64,000 nucleotides of DNA from Erythrobacter sp. (lineage in GTDB: Bacteria > Pseudomonadota > Alphaproteobacteria > Sphingomonadales > Sphingomonadaceae), in assembly GCA_027311945.1 (NCBI GenBank), contig DAICXZ010000005.1, positions 1 through 64,000 on the forward strand, in the 5' to 3' direction. Positions 38,843 to 49,811 of the stretch are shown here, piece after piece. The position numbers were made by a program, and so were the translations under genes. The number at the start of each line of letters is the position of its first letter. Position 1 is the first letter of the stretch. The notes beneath the pieces were generated by a model. The model had not been told where the DNA came from. It saw only the letters and a list, made by a program, of their open reading frames with translations, and did no database searches.

Positions 38843-39484
38843 ATGACTCAACCCGGCTCCACCAGCCCCGAAGTGCTGCTCGAAACAACCGGCATGATGC
38901 GCATGCCCAACCCGCGGCTGGCGCTGTTTCAGGGGCCCGGTTTCCTCCCGCCCGAGCTGTGCGAGGAACTGATCGCCCTGATCGAGCGCGACCGGCGCCC
39001 CTCAACCATCGCCGACCCTAACGGCGACAATTACTTCCGCACCAGCGAAACCTGTGACCTTCCGGCCGACGAACCTGCCGTGATTGACCTCGAACAGCGG
39101 TTGTACACGCTCAACCGCATCGATCCGGCGCATGGCGAGCCGGTACAGGGGCAGCGCTATGCCGTGGGGCAGGAGTTCAAGCCGCACACCGACTATTTCG
39201 AGCCCGGCGGCGAGGACTTCCAGAAGTACTGCAACATCGCAGGCAACCGCACCTGGACGTTCATGATCTATCTGAACGATGTCGAGGCCGGGGGCGCGAC
39301 GCGGTTCAAGGTGATCGACAAGACGTTCAAGCCAGAAACAGGCCGCCTGCTGTGCTGGAACAACCGCCGCGACGATGGCAGCCCCAACCCGGTCACGCTG
39401 CATCACGGGATGAAGGTGCGCAAAGGCGTCAAATACGTGATTACCAAGTGGTATCGCGAGAAGCCATGGGGATGGAGCGAATGA
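38843..39484 (+). CDS. 2OG-Fe(II) oxygenase (prolyl 4-hydroxylase-like)
   Basis: YAVGQEFKPHTDYFEP; RTWTFMIYLNDVEAGGATRF; TLHHGMKVRKGVKYVITKWYRE. Confidence 0.9.
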   Translation: MTQPGSTSPEVLLETTGMMRMPNPRLALFQGPGFLPPELCEELIALIERDRRPSTIADPNGDNYFRTSETCDLPADEPAVIDLEQRLYTLNRIDPAHGEPVQGQRYAVGQEFKPHTDYFEPGGEDFQKYCNIAGNRTWTFMIYLNDVEAGGATRFKVIDKTFKPETGRLLCWNNRRDDGSPNPVTLHHGMKVRKGVKYVITKWYREKPWGWSE

Positions 39485-39789
39485 CCGGAGCCGTCTTCAT
39501 CTACCGCTGGCGCGTTGTGGCAGAGCACGAGGCGGCCTTTCTCGACCGCTGGCGGCGGGCGACGCGCGATCTCGGCACACGCGGCGGGTTGGGCTCGTTG
39601 ATCGGCAAGAACGCAGCGGGCGAGTTGGTGGCTATTGCCTTGTGGCCCGATGTCGAGAGCCGCGAGGCCGCATTCGCCACCACCGACGATGCCGAGCCGT
39701 GGCCCCCGTCCGAGCGGATCGCGACGGAGCAGATCGATCCGCTTTCCGACATGTGGAATCTCGAAGCCTGGAAGGACTTACACCGATGA
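39481..39789 (+). CDS. Antibiotic biosynthesis monooxygenase-like (ABM) protein
   Basis: FIYRWRVVAEHEAAFLDRWRRATRDL; overlapping ATGA with both neighbours. Confidence 0.7.
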   Translation: MTGAVFIYRWRVVAEHEAAFLDRWRRATRDLGTRGGLGSLIGKNAAGELVAIALWPDVESREAAFATTDDAEPWPPSERIATEQIDPLSDMWNLEAWKDLHR

Positions 39790-40235
39790 CAGCCTATCGC
39801 CGAGAGGGCTCCTGCCATTGTGGCTCCGTCCGCTTCACCGTGGAGTTTCCCGATGAGACGCTGCGCGGATCGCGCTGCAACTGCACGATCTGCGCGATGA
39901 AGGGCGCTGTAATGACCTATGTGCCACTCGAAGCCGTGACTGTGACGCAAGGCGAGGATTCGCTGGCCTGCTACAGCTTCAACACGGGCGTCGCCAAACA
40001 CCATTTTTGCAAGACATGCGGCATTCACTGCTTCCATCAGCCGCGCTCCGACCCGAATCTTTACGCGGTCAATGCCGCCACGTTGGAAGGTGTACGCCCC
40101 TACGAGGACTTCCCCGAGATATCGGTCAACAACGGCCAGACTCACCAGCTCGACAACGGCGGCGTGCGGCGGCTGGCAGGCTCGCTGCGGTTCACGCCCT
40201 CGCCCGATGGCAAGTGGCCGCACGAGGGTTGGTAG
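39786..40235 (+). CDS. GFA family (CENP-V/GFA domain) protein
   Basis: GSCHCGSVRFTVEFP; RCNCTIC; HFCKTCGIHCF zinc ligands. Confidence 0.93.
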   Translation: MTAYRREGSCHCGSVRFTVEFPDETLRGSRCNCTICAMKGAVMTYVPLEAVTVTQGEDSLACYSFNTGVAKHHFCKTCGIHCFHQPRSDPNLYAVNAATLEGVRPYEDFPEISVNNGQTHQLDNGGVRRLAGSLRFTPSPDGKWPHEGW

Positions 40236-40245
40236 CGCACAACGA

Positions 40246-40275
40246 AAAAGGGCGGCCCCGCAAGGCCGCCCTTTT
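40246..40275. terminator. Bidirectional intrinsic terminator
   Basis: aaaagggcggcc-ccgcaa-ggccgccctttt between convergent genes. Confidence 0.85.
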
Positions 40276-40305
40276 CGAATAAACGCCAGTGCTGGCGCGG
40301 CTCGC

Positions 40306-40533
40306 TTACTTCTTCTTGAGCGAGAGACCGCCGAAACGCTGGTTGAACTTGGCCACGCGGCCACCGTCCTGAATACGCTGCGGACCGCCAGTCCAGGCCG
40401 GGTGGCTGGTCGGGTCGATCTCGAGGTTCATGGTGTCGCCTTCCTTGCCCCAGGTCGACTTGGTCTGGAACTCGGTACCATCGGTCATCTTGACGTTGAT
40501 GGTGTGGTAATCGGGATGAATATCGGCCTTCAT
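40306..40533 (-). CDS. rpmE: 50S ribosomal protein L31
   Basis: [29 protein letters not shown]. Confidence 0.96.
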   Translation of the reverse strand: MKADIHPDYHTINVKMTDGTEFQTKSTWGKEGDTMNLEIDPTSHPAWTGGPQRIQDGGRVAKFNQRFGGLSLKKK

Positions 40534-40627
40534 GGCATTGGTCCTTCGTAGCCTCGAAGCGGTTCCGACCGCCTCAGCTGTAAATGGGAAGGCGCGCCCC
40601 TAGCGAAACGACGCGCAAAAAGCAAAC

Positions 40628-41077
40628 CTATTCCGGCGCATCAGCAATCATGGCTGTGAACTGCACTTCGCAGGTGGTCTTGCCTTCAACACTGGCCTTG
40701 CCGGCAAACTTGCAAACCTTGCTGCGCTGCTGGACAAAGCTGGCATCCAGCTCAAGCAGGCAACCCGGCGTAACCGGAGCGCGGAACTTAGCGCCCTCGA
40801 TGGCCATGAAGAACACCAGCTTGCCGCTGCCCGCCAACTCCAGCGTCTCCACAGCGAGGATGCCGGCGGCTTGTGCCAACGCCTCGATCTGGAGCACGCC
40901 CGGCATGATCGGAGCGCCGGGGAAGTGGCCCTGGAAGAACCCTTCGTTGAAGGTCACGCCCTTCACCGCCCGGATGGACTCGCCCTTGTTGAGCTCGACC
41001 ACCCGATCGACCAGCAGCATCGGATAGCGATGCGGCAGGGCGCTGAGGATCTTCGGGATGTCGTAGATGTCGCTCAT
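40628..41077 (-). CDS. fabZ: 3-hydroxyacyl-ACP dehydratase FabZ
   Basis: [42 protein letters not shown]. Confidence 0.96.
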   Translation of the reverse strand: MSDIYDIPKILSALPHRYPMLLVDRVVELNKGESIRAVKGVTFNEGFFQGHFPGAPIMPGVLQIEALAQAAGILAVETLELAGSGKLVFFMAIEGAKFRAPVTPGCLLELDASFVQQRSKVCKFAGKASVEGKTTCEVQFTAMIADAPE

Positions 41078-41102
41078 GCGCCCTGCCCCGTCGATGCCTG
41101 TC

Positions 41103-41768
41103 TTAGCGGCCCGAAGTGGCCGGCTGGCCCTGAGCGCCCTGCGCAGCGGCGGCAGCTTCCTGCTGCTGACGCATTTCGCGCGGCACCCAGCCTTCGGGCG
41201 GAGTGACCTGCACGCTCGGAAGCGCGGTGTTGAGCTGGTTCAGCACGGCCTCGTTGAGGTTGTGCGAATTGTCGGCCCACAGCACGGTGTCGGGGCTGAG
41301 CACCAGCGTCACGCCAGCGGCCTGCGCGGCAGCCTGAACGGCGGCGCCAAGGCGGTCTTCGATCTGCTCGGTGACATAGGTTTCCGAACGTGAAACCGGG
41401 GCGAGGATCTGGTTCAGCTCGGCCTGGCCAGCCTGCTGCAGCTGCTGGATCTGCTGCGCCTGCTGCTGCAGGGCGGCCTGATCGGGATTCGCCGCCTGAC
41501 GTGCGGTCTGGAACGCAGTCATCAGCGGGTTGATCTGCGCCTGCAGCGCGGCACGGCGCTGCTCAGCCTGCTGGAGCTGTGCGGCAAAGGTCGTCTGCTG
41601 CGCGGTCTGCGCGCCCTGATAGGCCGACGAGTTGGCGATCACCGCCGGAAGGTTGACGATGCCCACCTTCTGCGCCGCCTGAGCCATGGCCGGAGCCGCA
41701 GCGAAAGGAGCGGCCAGCGAAGCGAAAGCGAGCCCTGCGGCAAGCGCGGTTTTGGTCAAAAGTTTCAT
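41103..41768 (-). CDS. OmpH/Skp family periplasmic chaperone
   Basis: Signal peptide, [18 protein letters not shown], Gln/Ala-rich helical region, position downstream of bamA. Confidence 0.9.
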   Translation of the reverse strand: MKLLTKTALAAGLAFASLAAPFAAAPAMAQAAQKVGIVNLPAVIANSSAYQGAQTAQQTTFAAQLQQAEQRRAALQAQINPLMTAFQTARQAANPDQAALQQQAQQIQQLQQAGQAELNQILAPVSRSETYVTEQIEDRLGAAVQAAAQAAGVTLVLSPDTVLWADNSHNLNEAVLNQLNTALPSVQVTPPEGWVPREMRQQQEAAAAAQGAQGQPATSGR

Positions 41769-44482
41769 CAGAATTGGGTCCCTACGTTGAACGAGAGTGT
41801 CTTGGTCTGGTCGCCACGCTCCTTGGACAGAGCATAGGCTAGATCGATCCTGAACGGACCGAAGGGGGAATTCCAGTTGACGCCAATACCGGCAGTGATG
41901 CGAGGCTTCCAGGTATTGCCTACGAATTCTTCGTAGAAATATGTCCCCAGATTATAGAAGAGCTGGGTATTGGCTGCACCAGTTGAAGACGTGGCATTGG
42001 TTACCTGCTCGTATTGCACGTTGCCGTCAGTGCCGAGCACCGGAGAGCCCGAGCTATCGACGACGAGCTGGCTGTAGAGCTGGTTTCCATCGGAATCGCG
42101 CAAGGCGATGTTGATCTGATTATCCGGGTCGTTCGGATCGTTGTAGTTGAGCACCGGCGTATCAACACCGAACACCGAGCCGACATCGACAAAGATCGAG
42201 GGCCGCAAGCCAAGCTCTCGCGCGCCCGAACCGAGCGGTATCTCGATCTCGGCTCGGGCAAGGTAATAGGCCCGGCCACCAAGTGCGTCGTCCTGGTTGT
42301 TGTCGTCATACAGGTCATTGAGGGTGTAGTTGCCTTCCTCATCCTGCGTGTAGAAGCGACGCACCACACGCGGTCCAACGCCGCGAATGTCGAAGCCGCG
42401 AATCTGCGATTCGCCCAAGAAGAAGCGATCGGTCAGCAGCACGTCGCTCTGATCCGGATCGCGGCTTCCCCAACCCATGATGTAGCCGCCTTCGACCTTG
42501 AGCGAGCCGATAAAGCCGCCGCCCAGCGGGAAGTACTGCGCTGCATCTGCCCGCGCGCGGATATACTTGGTGTTGCCGCCCAGGCCTGCCACGTCCAACC
42601 CGATGGTCGCCGATTGGCCACTCGACGGGCGCAGGCGCGAGTTGAGCGAGTTGTAGCTCAGCGACAGGCCGAGAATCGATTGCGTCCGGCTGCCCAAAGC
42701 CTCGCACAGGTAGCGCCCCGAGAGTACGGGTTCGCAAGTCGCCACGCCGTCGCCGTCGAAATCGGCGAAATAGCTATCTTCATCGACGGTGATGTCCTGG
42801 AAGTTCAGCGTATAGCTCGCCAGCGCACTCAAATACTCCGACAGCGGAACGCCAACGCGCAGCCGCGTACCCGTGGTAGACTGCTCATAGGTCGCGGTCT
42901 GGCTCGAATAGTAGGCGTTGTTGACTTCCTGCCGATAGATTTCCATGCCGCCGGCGATATCACGGTCGAAAAGATGCGGCTCACTAAAGCTGATGTTGCC
43001 CGACTTCTGATAGCGCGAGTAGTTCACGCCCAGCCCGACCGACTGGCCACGGCCGCGGAAGTTGTTCTGGCGGATCGAACCCGAAAAGATGAAGCTCTCA
43101 AGGCTCGAGAAGCCTGCCGACAGCGACAGTTCGCCGGTCGGCTTTTCCTGCACGTTGGCAACGAGGCGAATACGGTCGGCGGTTGCCCCCTCGACCTGCT
43201 CGATCTCGAAGTTCTCCTGGAAATAGCCCAGCGAGTTGATGCGTGCGTTCGAGCGGTTAACCTGCAACGAGCTGAAGGCGTCGCCCTCCGCGATGCGGAA
43301 TTCGCGGCGGATCACCTTGTCCTGCGTCAGCGTGTTGCCGTTGATCTCGATCGCCTCGATGTAAGTCCGGTCGGAATCGGCCACGGTGAACGTGACGTCC
43401 ATCGTCAGCGTTTCACGGTTGAGCCGGATATCGGGGCGCACGTTGGCGAAGGCATAGCCGAAGGCGCCAGCCGTCTCGGTCAGCCCTTCCACCGTATTGT
43501 CGACCAGTTCGGCATTGTACCAGTCGCCGGTCTGCATGGATAGCGACGAGGTCAGCGCCTCGGAACTGAAATCGCGCAGCTGGCTGATCACCTCGACGTC
43601 GCCGAACTTGTAGCGCTCACCCTCTTCCACCACGTAGGTGATGATGAAGTCGCGCTTGTCGGGCGTAAGTTCGGCCACCGCCGAAACAACGCGGAAATCG
43701 GGATAGCCCTCGGTCAGGTAGAACTGGCGCAGCTTCTGCTGATCGAACGCAAGGCGATCCGGGTCGTAGCTGGTGTTCGAACTGAAGATCTTGAAGAAGC
43801 CAGCTTCCTTGGTGACCATCTCGCCGCGCAGTTCGCCGTCAGAGAACACATCGTTGCCGATGATGTTGATCTGGCGAACCTTGGACTTCGGCCCCTCGGT
43901 GATCTCGAAGATCACGTCGACGCGGTTCTGGTCGAGCATCACCATCTGCGGCTCGACACTGGCAGCAAAACGCCCCTGCCGCTTGTAGAGCTCGATAATG
44001 CGGGCAACGTCGGCGCGCACCTTGGAACGCGTGAAGATCTGGCGCGGAGCGAGATTGATCTCAGGGTAAATCTTGTCGTCCTTGAGGCGCTTGTTGCCTT
44101 CGAGCACGATGCGGTTGATCACCGGGTTTTCCTGCACCGTGATGACCACGTTGCCGTTATTGTTGGCGATCTGATAGTCGGCGAACAGCTCGGTCGCCGC
44201 GAGATCCAGCAGTGCCTGGTCAGCCGCGGCGGCGGTGTAAACCTGGCCCACGCGCAGCTGAACATAGCTGACGATGGTGGCCGGCTCGAGCCGCTGCGCA
44301 CCCGAGACGGCGATGGAGCGAATGACATCACCCTGCGGCTCACTCGGCGCAGTGTCTTCGGGGGGACTATCGGCCTCAGTTTCCTGGGCGAGCGCAGAGC
44401 CGGGCAGGCCTGCCAGCATCGTGCAGCCCAGCAGGGTTGCCGCAAAGAATTTGGCACAAGGCGTCGCTGTCTTCGAACCCAT
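41768..44482 (-). CDS. bamA: Outer membrane assembly factor BamA
   Basis: Five POTRA-like repeats; QIRGFDIRGVGPR; FGPFRIDLAYAL...FNVGTQF. Confidence 0.97.
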   Translation of the reverse strand: MGSKTATPCAKFFAATLLGCTMLAGLPGSALAQETEADSPPEDTAPSEPQGDVIRSIAVSGAQRLEPATIVSYVQLRVGQVYTAAAADQALLDLAATELFADYQIANNNGNVVITVQENPVINRIVLEGNKRLKDDKIYPEINLAPRQIFTRSKVRADVARIIELYKRQGRFAASVEPQMVMLDQNRVDVIFEITEGPKSKVRQINIIGNDVFSDGELRGEMVTKEAGFFKIFSSNTSYDPDRLAFDQQKLRQFYLTEGYPDFRVVSAVAELTPDKRDFIITYVVEEGERYKFGDVEVISQLRDFSSEALTSSLSMQTGDWYNAELVDNTVEGLTETAGAFGYAFANVRPDIRLNRETLTMDVTFTVADSDRTYIEAIEINGNTLTQDKVIRREFRIAEGDAFSSLQVNRSNARINSLGYFQENFEIEQVEGATADRIRLVANVQEKPTGELSLSAGFSSLESFIFSGSIRQNNFRGRGQSVGLGVNYSRYQKSGNISFSEPHLFDRDIAGGMEIYRQEVNNAYYSSQTATYEQSTTGTRLRVGVPLSEYLSALASYTLNFQDITVDEDSYFADFDGDGVATCEPVLSGRYLCEALGSRTQSILGLSLSYNSLNSRLRPSSGQSATIGLDVAGLGGNTKYIRARADAAQYFPLGGGFIGSLKVEGGYIMGWGSRDPDQSDVLLTDRFFLGESQIRGFDIRGVGPRVVRRFYTQDEEGNYTLNDLYDDNNQDDALGGRAYYLARAEIEIPLGSGARELGLRPSIFVDVGSVFGVDTPVLNYNDPNDPDNQINIALRDSDGNQLYSQLVVDSSGSPVLGTDGNVQYEQVTNATSSTGAANTQLFYNLGTYFYEEFVGNTWKPRITAGIGVNWNSPFGPFRIDLAYALSKERGDQTKTLSFNVGTQF

Positions 44483-44657
44483 TATCCGTCCACTTATCTC
44501 GGCACCGCACGCCCCGGAACCAACCTGCCCCTGCCAAATCCGAACTGACTAGCTGGGAACGGTCGAATATGACGCGAAATGCGCCCTTGCCCGATGCGCC
44601 AAGCGCAATCAAGCAATCCATCCGGATTGGGAAGCGAGTACCCGTCCTTATCCCCGC

Positions 44658-45767
44658 CTAGCTACCGAAGATCGGCAACTTGGCAATGTCCAGTATCGTG
44701 ACGAACAACATCAACGCTAGCACGAATGCCATGCCGGTGCGGAACGCCCATTCCTGACTGCGCGGGCTGGCCGGCTTGCGACGGATCGCCTCTGCCGCAT
44801 AAAAAGCCAGATGCCCGCCGTCGAGGGTGGGGATTGGCAGCAAGTTAATGAATGCCAAGTTAATCGAGATAAACGCGATCAGCTCCACGAACGGAAGCGG
44901 GCCGAGACTCAGGCGCTCACCCGAAATCTTCGCGATCGTGAGCGGGCCGCCAAGCTCTTCCACCGAGCGTTCACCGACGATGATCTGTTTGATGCCGGTG
45001 ACCATCATGCTCATCAGATCGACGCTGCGCTCGGCCCCGAAGGCGAGCGCGCCAATCGGCCCCTCGCGCACGAATTCCTGTTCGAACGAACCGATTCCGA
45101 TCCGTCCGATCCGCGAGGCGTTGCCGAAGCGATCCTTCAGCTCGACATCGGCAATCGTAAGGTCGGTGGTGCGCTCGGTTCCGTCGCGTTCATAGGTCAG
45201 TTCGACCGTGCGGCCCGGATAGGGCAGGATCTGTTCCTGCAGCTGCTGGAAGTTTTCGACTTCGGCGCCATCGACCGCGACGATGCGGTCTTCGAGAGCC
45301 AGCCCTGCCGCCTCGGCGGGCGAGCCCTGCGTGATCGCCTGGACCACCGGCGGCGTGCTCGGCACACCGAAGCTCATCGCAAAACCGGCAAAGATCAGCA
45401 CCGCGATCAACAGGTTGGTGAGCGGCCCCGCCGCCACGATCAGGGCGCGCTGATAGAGCTTGGCGTGCTGGAACGCGCCCCTTTCTGCCGGAGCATCGGG
45501 ATCGGGCGCGGAGGCCGGGTTCATGTCGCCGACGAACTGGACATAGCCGCCCATCGGGATCGCCGAAATGCGCCAGCGCGTACCGCGGCTGTCGGTCCGG
45601 CCCCACAGCTCCTTGCCGAAGCCGACCGAAAAGACCTTGGCGCCGACACCGAACCAGCGGCCGACGAGATAGTGCCCCAGCTCGTGCAGGGTGACGAGCG
45701 GGCCGAGCATCAGCAGGAAGCCGGCCAGCATCATCCACAGGGGAACCGATTCAAAACTATCTGGCAA
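44658..45767 (-). CDS. rseP: RIP metalloprotease RseP (probable TTG start)
   Basis: VTLHELGHYLVGRWFGV; INLLPIPTLDGGHL; PDZ domain. Confidence 0.93.
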   Translation of the reverse strand: MPDSFESVPLWMMLAGFLLMLGPLVTLHELGHYLVGRWFGVGAKVFSVGFGKELWGRTDSRGTRWRISAIPMGGYVQFVGDMNPASAPDPDAPAERGAFQHAKLYQRALIVAAGPLTNLLIAVLIFAGFAMSFGVPSTPPVVQAITQGSPAEAAGLALEDRIVAVDGAEVENFQQLQEQILPYPGRTVELTYERDGTERTTDLTIADVELKDRFGNASRIGRIGIGSFEQEFVREGPIGALAFGAERSVDLMSMMVTGIKQIIVGERSVEELGGPLTIAKISGERLSLGPLPFVELIAFISINLAFINLLPIPTLDGGHLAFYAAEAIRRKPASPRSQEWAFRTGMAFVLALMLFVTILDIAKLPIFGS

Positions 45768-46914
45768 CTTGCAACATCTCCTTGGCGCAGACCCTCGCCT
45801 CGGCATCGACACTTAGCACGTCTTCGAGGCAGGCAGGCGCATCCGGCCCGAATTTTTCGAGCACTGAGCCAACCAATGCAGCAATTTGGGTGAATTTTAT
45901 CTGACCGTCCAGAAAAGCGGCCACCGCGATCTCGTTGGCGGCATTGAGCACCGCCGGTGCGCCGCCACCCGCCTGCGCCGCCTCGCGCGCCAGACGCGTG
46001 GCCGGGAAGCGCTCCTCATCCGGAGTAAAGAAGGTCAGTTCGCCGATAGCCGCAAGGTCGAGCGGCTTGCATGGGGTGTCCATCCGAGCGGGATAGGCAA
46101 GGCACGAGGCGATCGGCACGCGCATGTCGGAAGGGCCGAGCTGCGCCAGCGTGGAGCCATCGCGGTATTCGACCATCGAATGAATGATGCTCTGCGGGTG
46201 AACGACGATCCTGAGCCGGTCGAGACCCACCGGGAACAGGTGCCAGGCTTCGATGAATTCGAGGCCCTTGTTCATCATCGTGGCGCTGTCGACGCTGATC
46301 TTCGCGCCCATGTCCCAGTTCGGATGCGCGACGGCCTGTGCCGGGGTGGCAGCCTCAAGTTCGGCCAGCGACTTGGTACGGAACGGTCCACCGCTGGCGG
46401 TGAGCGTGATCCAGCGAACGTCCTTCGTGGCATTGCCTTCAAGGCACTGGAAGATCGCGTTGTGCTCGCTATCCATCGGCAGCAGCGTGGTTCCGTGGCG
46501 GCGCACCGCCTCCATCATCACGTCGCCCGCCGAAACGAGCGCCTCCTTGTTCGCGAGCGCGACCGTGCGGCCCTGCTCGATGGCGCGCATGACGGGGCCG
46601 AGGCCCGCACAGCCGACGATGGCGGCCACAGTCACATCGACCGGACGAGCGGCGGCATCGCACAACGCTTCGCGGCCTCCGACGGCTTCGATCTGGGTGC
46701 CCGCGAGGTGTTCGCGCAGTTCGGCGAGACAGCCTTCGTCAGAAACAACAGCGACTTGGGCATCGAACTCGATAGCGAGTTTCGCCAGCTTTTCCGCCGA
46801 ACAATTCGCCGTCAGCGCGACGACCTGCCAGTACTCGCGGTTGCGGCGGATCAGATCGAGCGTGGAATCGCCGATGGAGCCGGTGGCTCCGAGAATGGAA
46901 ATGGTGCGGGTCAT
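45757..46914 (-). CDS. dxr: 1-deoxy-D-xylulose-5-phosphate reductoisomerase
   Basis: ISILGATGSIGDSTLDLIRRN; ANKEALVSAGD; DSEHNAIFQCL. Confidence 0.97.
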   Translation of the reverse strand: MTRTISILGATGSIGDSTLDLIRRNREYWQVVALTANCSAEKLAKLAIEFDAQVAVVSDEGCLAELREHLAGTQIEAVGGREALCDAAARPVDVTVAAIVGCAGLGPVMRAIEQGRTVALANKEALVSAGDVMMEAVRRHGTTLLPMDSEHNAIFQCLEGNATKDVRWITLTASGGPFRTKSLAELEAATPAQAVAHPNWDMGAKISVDSATMMNKGLEFIEAWHLFPVGLDRLRIVVHPQSIIHSMVEYRDGSTLAQLGPSDMRVPIASCLAYPARMDTPCKPLDLAAIGELTFFTPDEERFPATRLAREAAQAGGGAPAVLNAANEIAVAAFLDGQIKFTQIAALVGSVLEKFGPDAPACLEDVLSVDAEARVCAKEMLQVAR

Positions 46915-47687
46915 GAAAGGCCAAACATTTGCGGCGCAGTGACGAGCAGATAGACGCCAACGAGCAAGGACACTGCCACCAGCCCGTCGATGCGATCAAG
47001 CACGCCGCCATGGCCGGGGATAAGATCGGAGGAATCTTTCATCCCGGCGCGGCGCTTGAGCCAGCTTTCAAGAAAGTCGCCGCTCTGCGCGACAACCGCG
47101 ATCAGCATTCCGACCCCGATCAGCGCCGCAAAGTCTCCCGCATGGGGTTGCCAGTACTGGCTGCAACCCGTGGCAAAACCGCCATGCACGAAAGCGGGAG
47201 CCGGTTCGCGCCATTCGCAGATCCAGCGCGGCACTTGTGAATTCAAAACGACCGCCAGCGCCGCCCCAACGGCTCCGCCGCCAAGCCCAGCCCAGGTTTT
47301 CGACGGGCTGATCCGCGGAGCGATCTTCGGTCCGCCAATCGAGCGGCCGAAGAAATAGGCGAACACATCCACCGCGATCACTGCGCTGATGATCAGCACC
47401 AGCCACGCGAGGCTCTGTGCGCTGATGCTCGCCAGCACGAAAACGGCGAGGCCGAGGTAGACTGCCCCGAAAGCAGTCCAGGCAAGCCGCGCACTGCCGG
47501 TGAATGCTGCCTTGGCGAGGCGCAAAAATTCCCAGAAACCTGCGGCACCCACCGCTACGATAAACGCTGTCAGCACCCAGCCACCAAGCCAGATTGCCAC
47601 GCCTGCGACGGCCAGCATGACCACCGCACTCGCGGCCCGCACGCCCAAGTCGGACGCGCCTTTCGCCTTGCGATTGGCGCCGGTCAC
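46911..47687 (-). CDS. cdsA: Phosphatidate cytidylyltransferase
   Basis: AYFFGRSIGGPKIAPRISPSKTWAGLGGG; DSSDLIPGHGGVLDRIDGL. Confidence 0.95.
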   Translation of the reverse strand: MTGANRKAKGASDLGVRAASAVVMLAVAGVAIWLGGWVLTAFIVAVGAAGFWEFLRLAKAAFTGSARLAWTAFGAVYLGLAVFVLASISAQSLAWLVLIISAVIAVDVFAYFFGRSIGGPKIAPRISPSKTWAGLGGGAVGAALAVVLNSQVPRWICEWREPAPAFVHGGFATGCSQYWQPHAGDFAALIGVGMLIAVVAQSGDFLESWLKRRAGMKDSSDLIPGHGGVLDRIDGLVAVSLLVGVYLLVTAPQMFGLS

Positions 47688-47743
47688 AAGCCCGCCCCCG
47701 CTCCCGAAGGACTGCTTTTCGCTTCAACATCAGCGGGCCAATC

Positions 47744-47781
47744 GGAAGGACGACCCCTCGACAAGCTCAGGGTGAACGGAC
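47744..47781 (+). repeat. Solo family B palindromic repeat
   Basis: gaaggacgacccctcgacaagctcagggtgaacggac, shares TCGACAAGCTCAGG core with the pair at 29481. Confidence 0.7.
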
Positions 47782-47804
47782 AGTGAGATCTGTCCATGAA
47801 CAGG

Positions 47805-48485
47805 TCAGCGCCCACCATAGCGGCGCTCCCTCGTCGCGAATTCCTCGCAGGCAGCGCGCAGTTCGGCCTCGCCAAAATCGGGCCATAGCACGTCGGTGAA
47901 TAGCATCTCGGCATAGGCCGATTGCCACAGCAGGAAGTTCGAAAGGCGAACCTCGCCGCTGGTGCGGATCAGCAGGTCCAGCGGCGGCAGGTCGGCGGTA
48001 TAGAGGTGCTTCTCAATGGCAGAGGCCGTAACTTCACCCTCCTCAGCCGCCAGCGCGGCCGCGCGAACGATTTCCTGCTGCGAACCGTAATTCAGCGCCA
48101 CCGCCAGTGTGCGCTGGCCGCCCGCCGTCCGCTCCAGAGCATCTTCAAGCCGCGCGACAATATCGGGATCGAAAGCCTTGTAATCGCCAATAATCTTTAA
48201 GCGCAAACCTTTGGCGATGAAGTCCGCAATGTTGGCCTCAATAAAGCGTCGCATCAGGTTCATGAGGTCGGAGATTTCCTCCGCCTCACGCTTCCAGTTC
48301 TCGCTGCTGAATGCATAGAGCGTCAGGCACTCGATCCCGAGCACCTCGCAGGCTTCGACTACGCGCTTGACCGCGTCGCCGCCCGCCTTGTGACCCATGG
48401 CGCGCGGCAGCATACGCTTCTTCGCCCAGCGGCCATTGCCGTCCATGATAATGGCGACATGGCGGGGATAGGACGTTCCGGACAT
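47805..48485 (-). CDS. uppS: Undecaprenyl diphosphate synthase
   Basis: HVAIIMDGNGRWAKKRMLPRAMGHKAG; LIRTSGEVRLSNFLLWQSAYAE. Confidence 0.97.
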   Translation of the reverse strand: MSGTSYPRHVAIIMDGNGRWAKKRMLPRAMGHKAGGDAVKRVVEACEVLGIECLTLYAFSSENWKREAEEISDLMNLMRRFIEANIADFIAKGLRLKIIGDYKAFDPDIVARLEDALERTAGGQRTLAVALNYGSQQEIVRAAALAAEEGEVTASAIEKHLYTADLPPLDLLIRTSGEVRLSNFLLWQSAYAEMLFTDVLWPDFGEAELRAACEEFATRERRYGGR

Positions 48486-48502
48486 GGAGACCTTTCTGCC
48501 GC

Positions 48503-49060
48503 TTACTGCGTCAGAATTTCCTTTTCCTTGGCTTCAGTCGCCTTGTCGACATCGGCGACATACTGATCGGTCAGCTTCTGCACCTCGTCCTCAAGGCGCT
48601 TGCGCTCGTCCTCGGAAATTTCCTTCTTCTTCTCGTCGTCCTTGAGCGCTTCGTTGGCGTCGCGGCGCACGTTGCGAATGGCGATCTTGGCCTGCTCACC
48701 ATAGTTACCGGCCAGCTTGGCCAGTTCCTTGCGCCGCTCCTCGTTGAGATCGGGCAGCGGCAGACGGATCGTCTGTCCGTCGCTCATCGGGTTGAGGCCG
48801 AGATTGGCCTTGGTGATGCCCTTCTCGACGGCACTCACGTTCGACTTGTCCCACACCTGCACGCTGAGCATGCGCGGCTCAGGCGCGGACACCGTGGCCA
48901 CCTGGCTGAGCGGCATCATCGAACCATAAACCTCAACCACGACCGGATCGAGCAATGCCGTGTTCGCGCGCCCGGTGCGCAGGCCGCCCAGATCGCTCTT
49001 GAGGCTCTCCACTGCGCCCGCCATGCGGCGCTCAACGTCAGCCTTGTCGTATTTTGCCAT
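48503..49060 (-). CDS. frr: Ribosome recycling factor
   Basis: [34 protein letters not shown]. Confidence 0.97.
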   Translation of the reverse strand: MAKYDKADVERRMAGAVESLKSDLGGLRTGRANTALLDPVVVEVYGSMMPLSQVATVSAPEPRMLSVQVWDKSNVSAVEKGITKANLGLNPMSDGQTIRLPLPDLNEERRKELAKLAGNYGEQAKIAIRNVRRDANEALKDDEKKKEISEDERKRLEDEVQKLTDQYVADVDKATEAKEKEILTQ

Positions 49061-49091
49061 GATAAAATTCCTGAAATCCTGAATGCCTGTA

Positions 49092-49811
49092 TCAGTCCTT
49101 GCGGACAATCGTCTGCACGCCCTCACCCGCCAGCACGCGCGCCACGTTACCCTTCTCACGGATCGAGAACACCACGATCGGGATATCGTTCTCGCGGCAT
49201 AGCGCTACGGCTGCTGCATCCATAACCTTGAGATTGGCCGAAAGCACCTGCGAATAGGTGATCGTTTCGAAACGAACCGCGTCGTCGGCCTTTTTCGGGT
49301 CCTTGTCATAGACCCCGTCGACGCTCGTGCCCTTGAGCAGCGCATCGCAGTTCATCTCCGCCGCGCGCAGCGCCGCGCCGGTGTCGGTGGTGAAGAACGG
49401 GTTGCCGGTGCCAGCGGCGAAGATCACGATCCTGCCCTTCTCCAGATGCCGCTCCGCACGGCGACGGATGTAGGGTTCGCACACGGCGGGCATGGGAATG
49501 GCGCTCTGCACGCGGGTTTCGACGCCTGCGTTCTCAAGCGCATTCTGCATCGCGAGCGCGTTCATGACGGTGGCCATCATGCCCATATAGTCCGCCGTGG
49601 TCCGATCGAGGCCCTTGGCCGCGCCCGAAATGCCGCGAAAGATATTGCCGCCGCCGATAACGAGGCAGATTTCCAGCCCCGTCGCGTGAGCGGCCTTCAC
49701 CTCTTCGGCAAGGCCTGCAACAAACTCCGGGTCGATGCCGAACTCCTGCTCGCCCATCAGCACCTCGCCCGAGAGCTTGAGGAGAATGCGTTTGGTATCG
49801 GGCAGGAGCAT
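49092..49811 (-). CDS. pyrH: UMP kinase
   Basis: [46 protein letters not shown]. Confidence 0.97.
   Translation of the reverse strand: MLLPDTKRILLKLSGEVLMGEQEFGIDPEFVAGLAEEVKAAHATGLEICLVIGGGNIFRGISGAAKGLDRTTADYMGMMATVMNALAMQNALENAGVETRVQSAIPMPAVCEPYIRRRAERHLEKGRIVIFAAGTGNPFFTTDTGAALRAAEMNCDALLKGTSVDGVYDKDPKKADDAVRFETITYSQVLSANLKVMDAAAVALCRENDIPIVVFSIREKGNVARVLAGEGVQTIVRKD

Noticed and set aside
42014-43543. 509-aa plus-strand ORF antisense to bamA, and similar long antisense ORFs (30649..32064, 60006..61442, 20838..21920, 13281..14171)
   Set aside because: GC-rich shadow ORFs opposite strongly identified genes; composition typical of reverse-complement translation.
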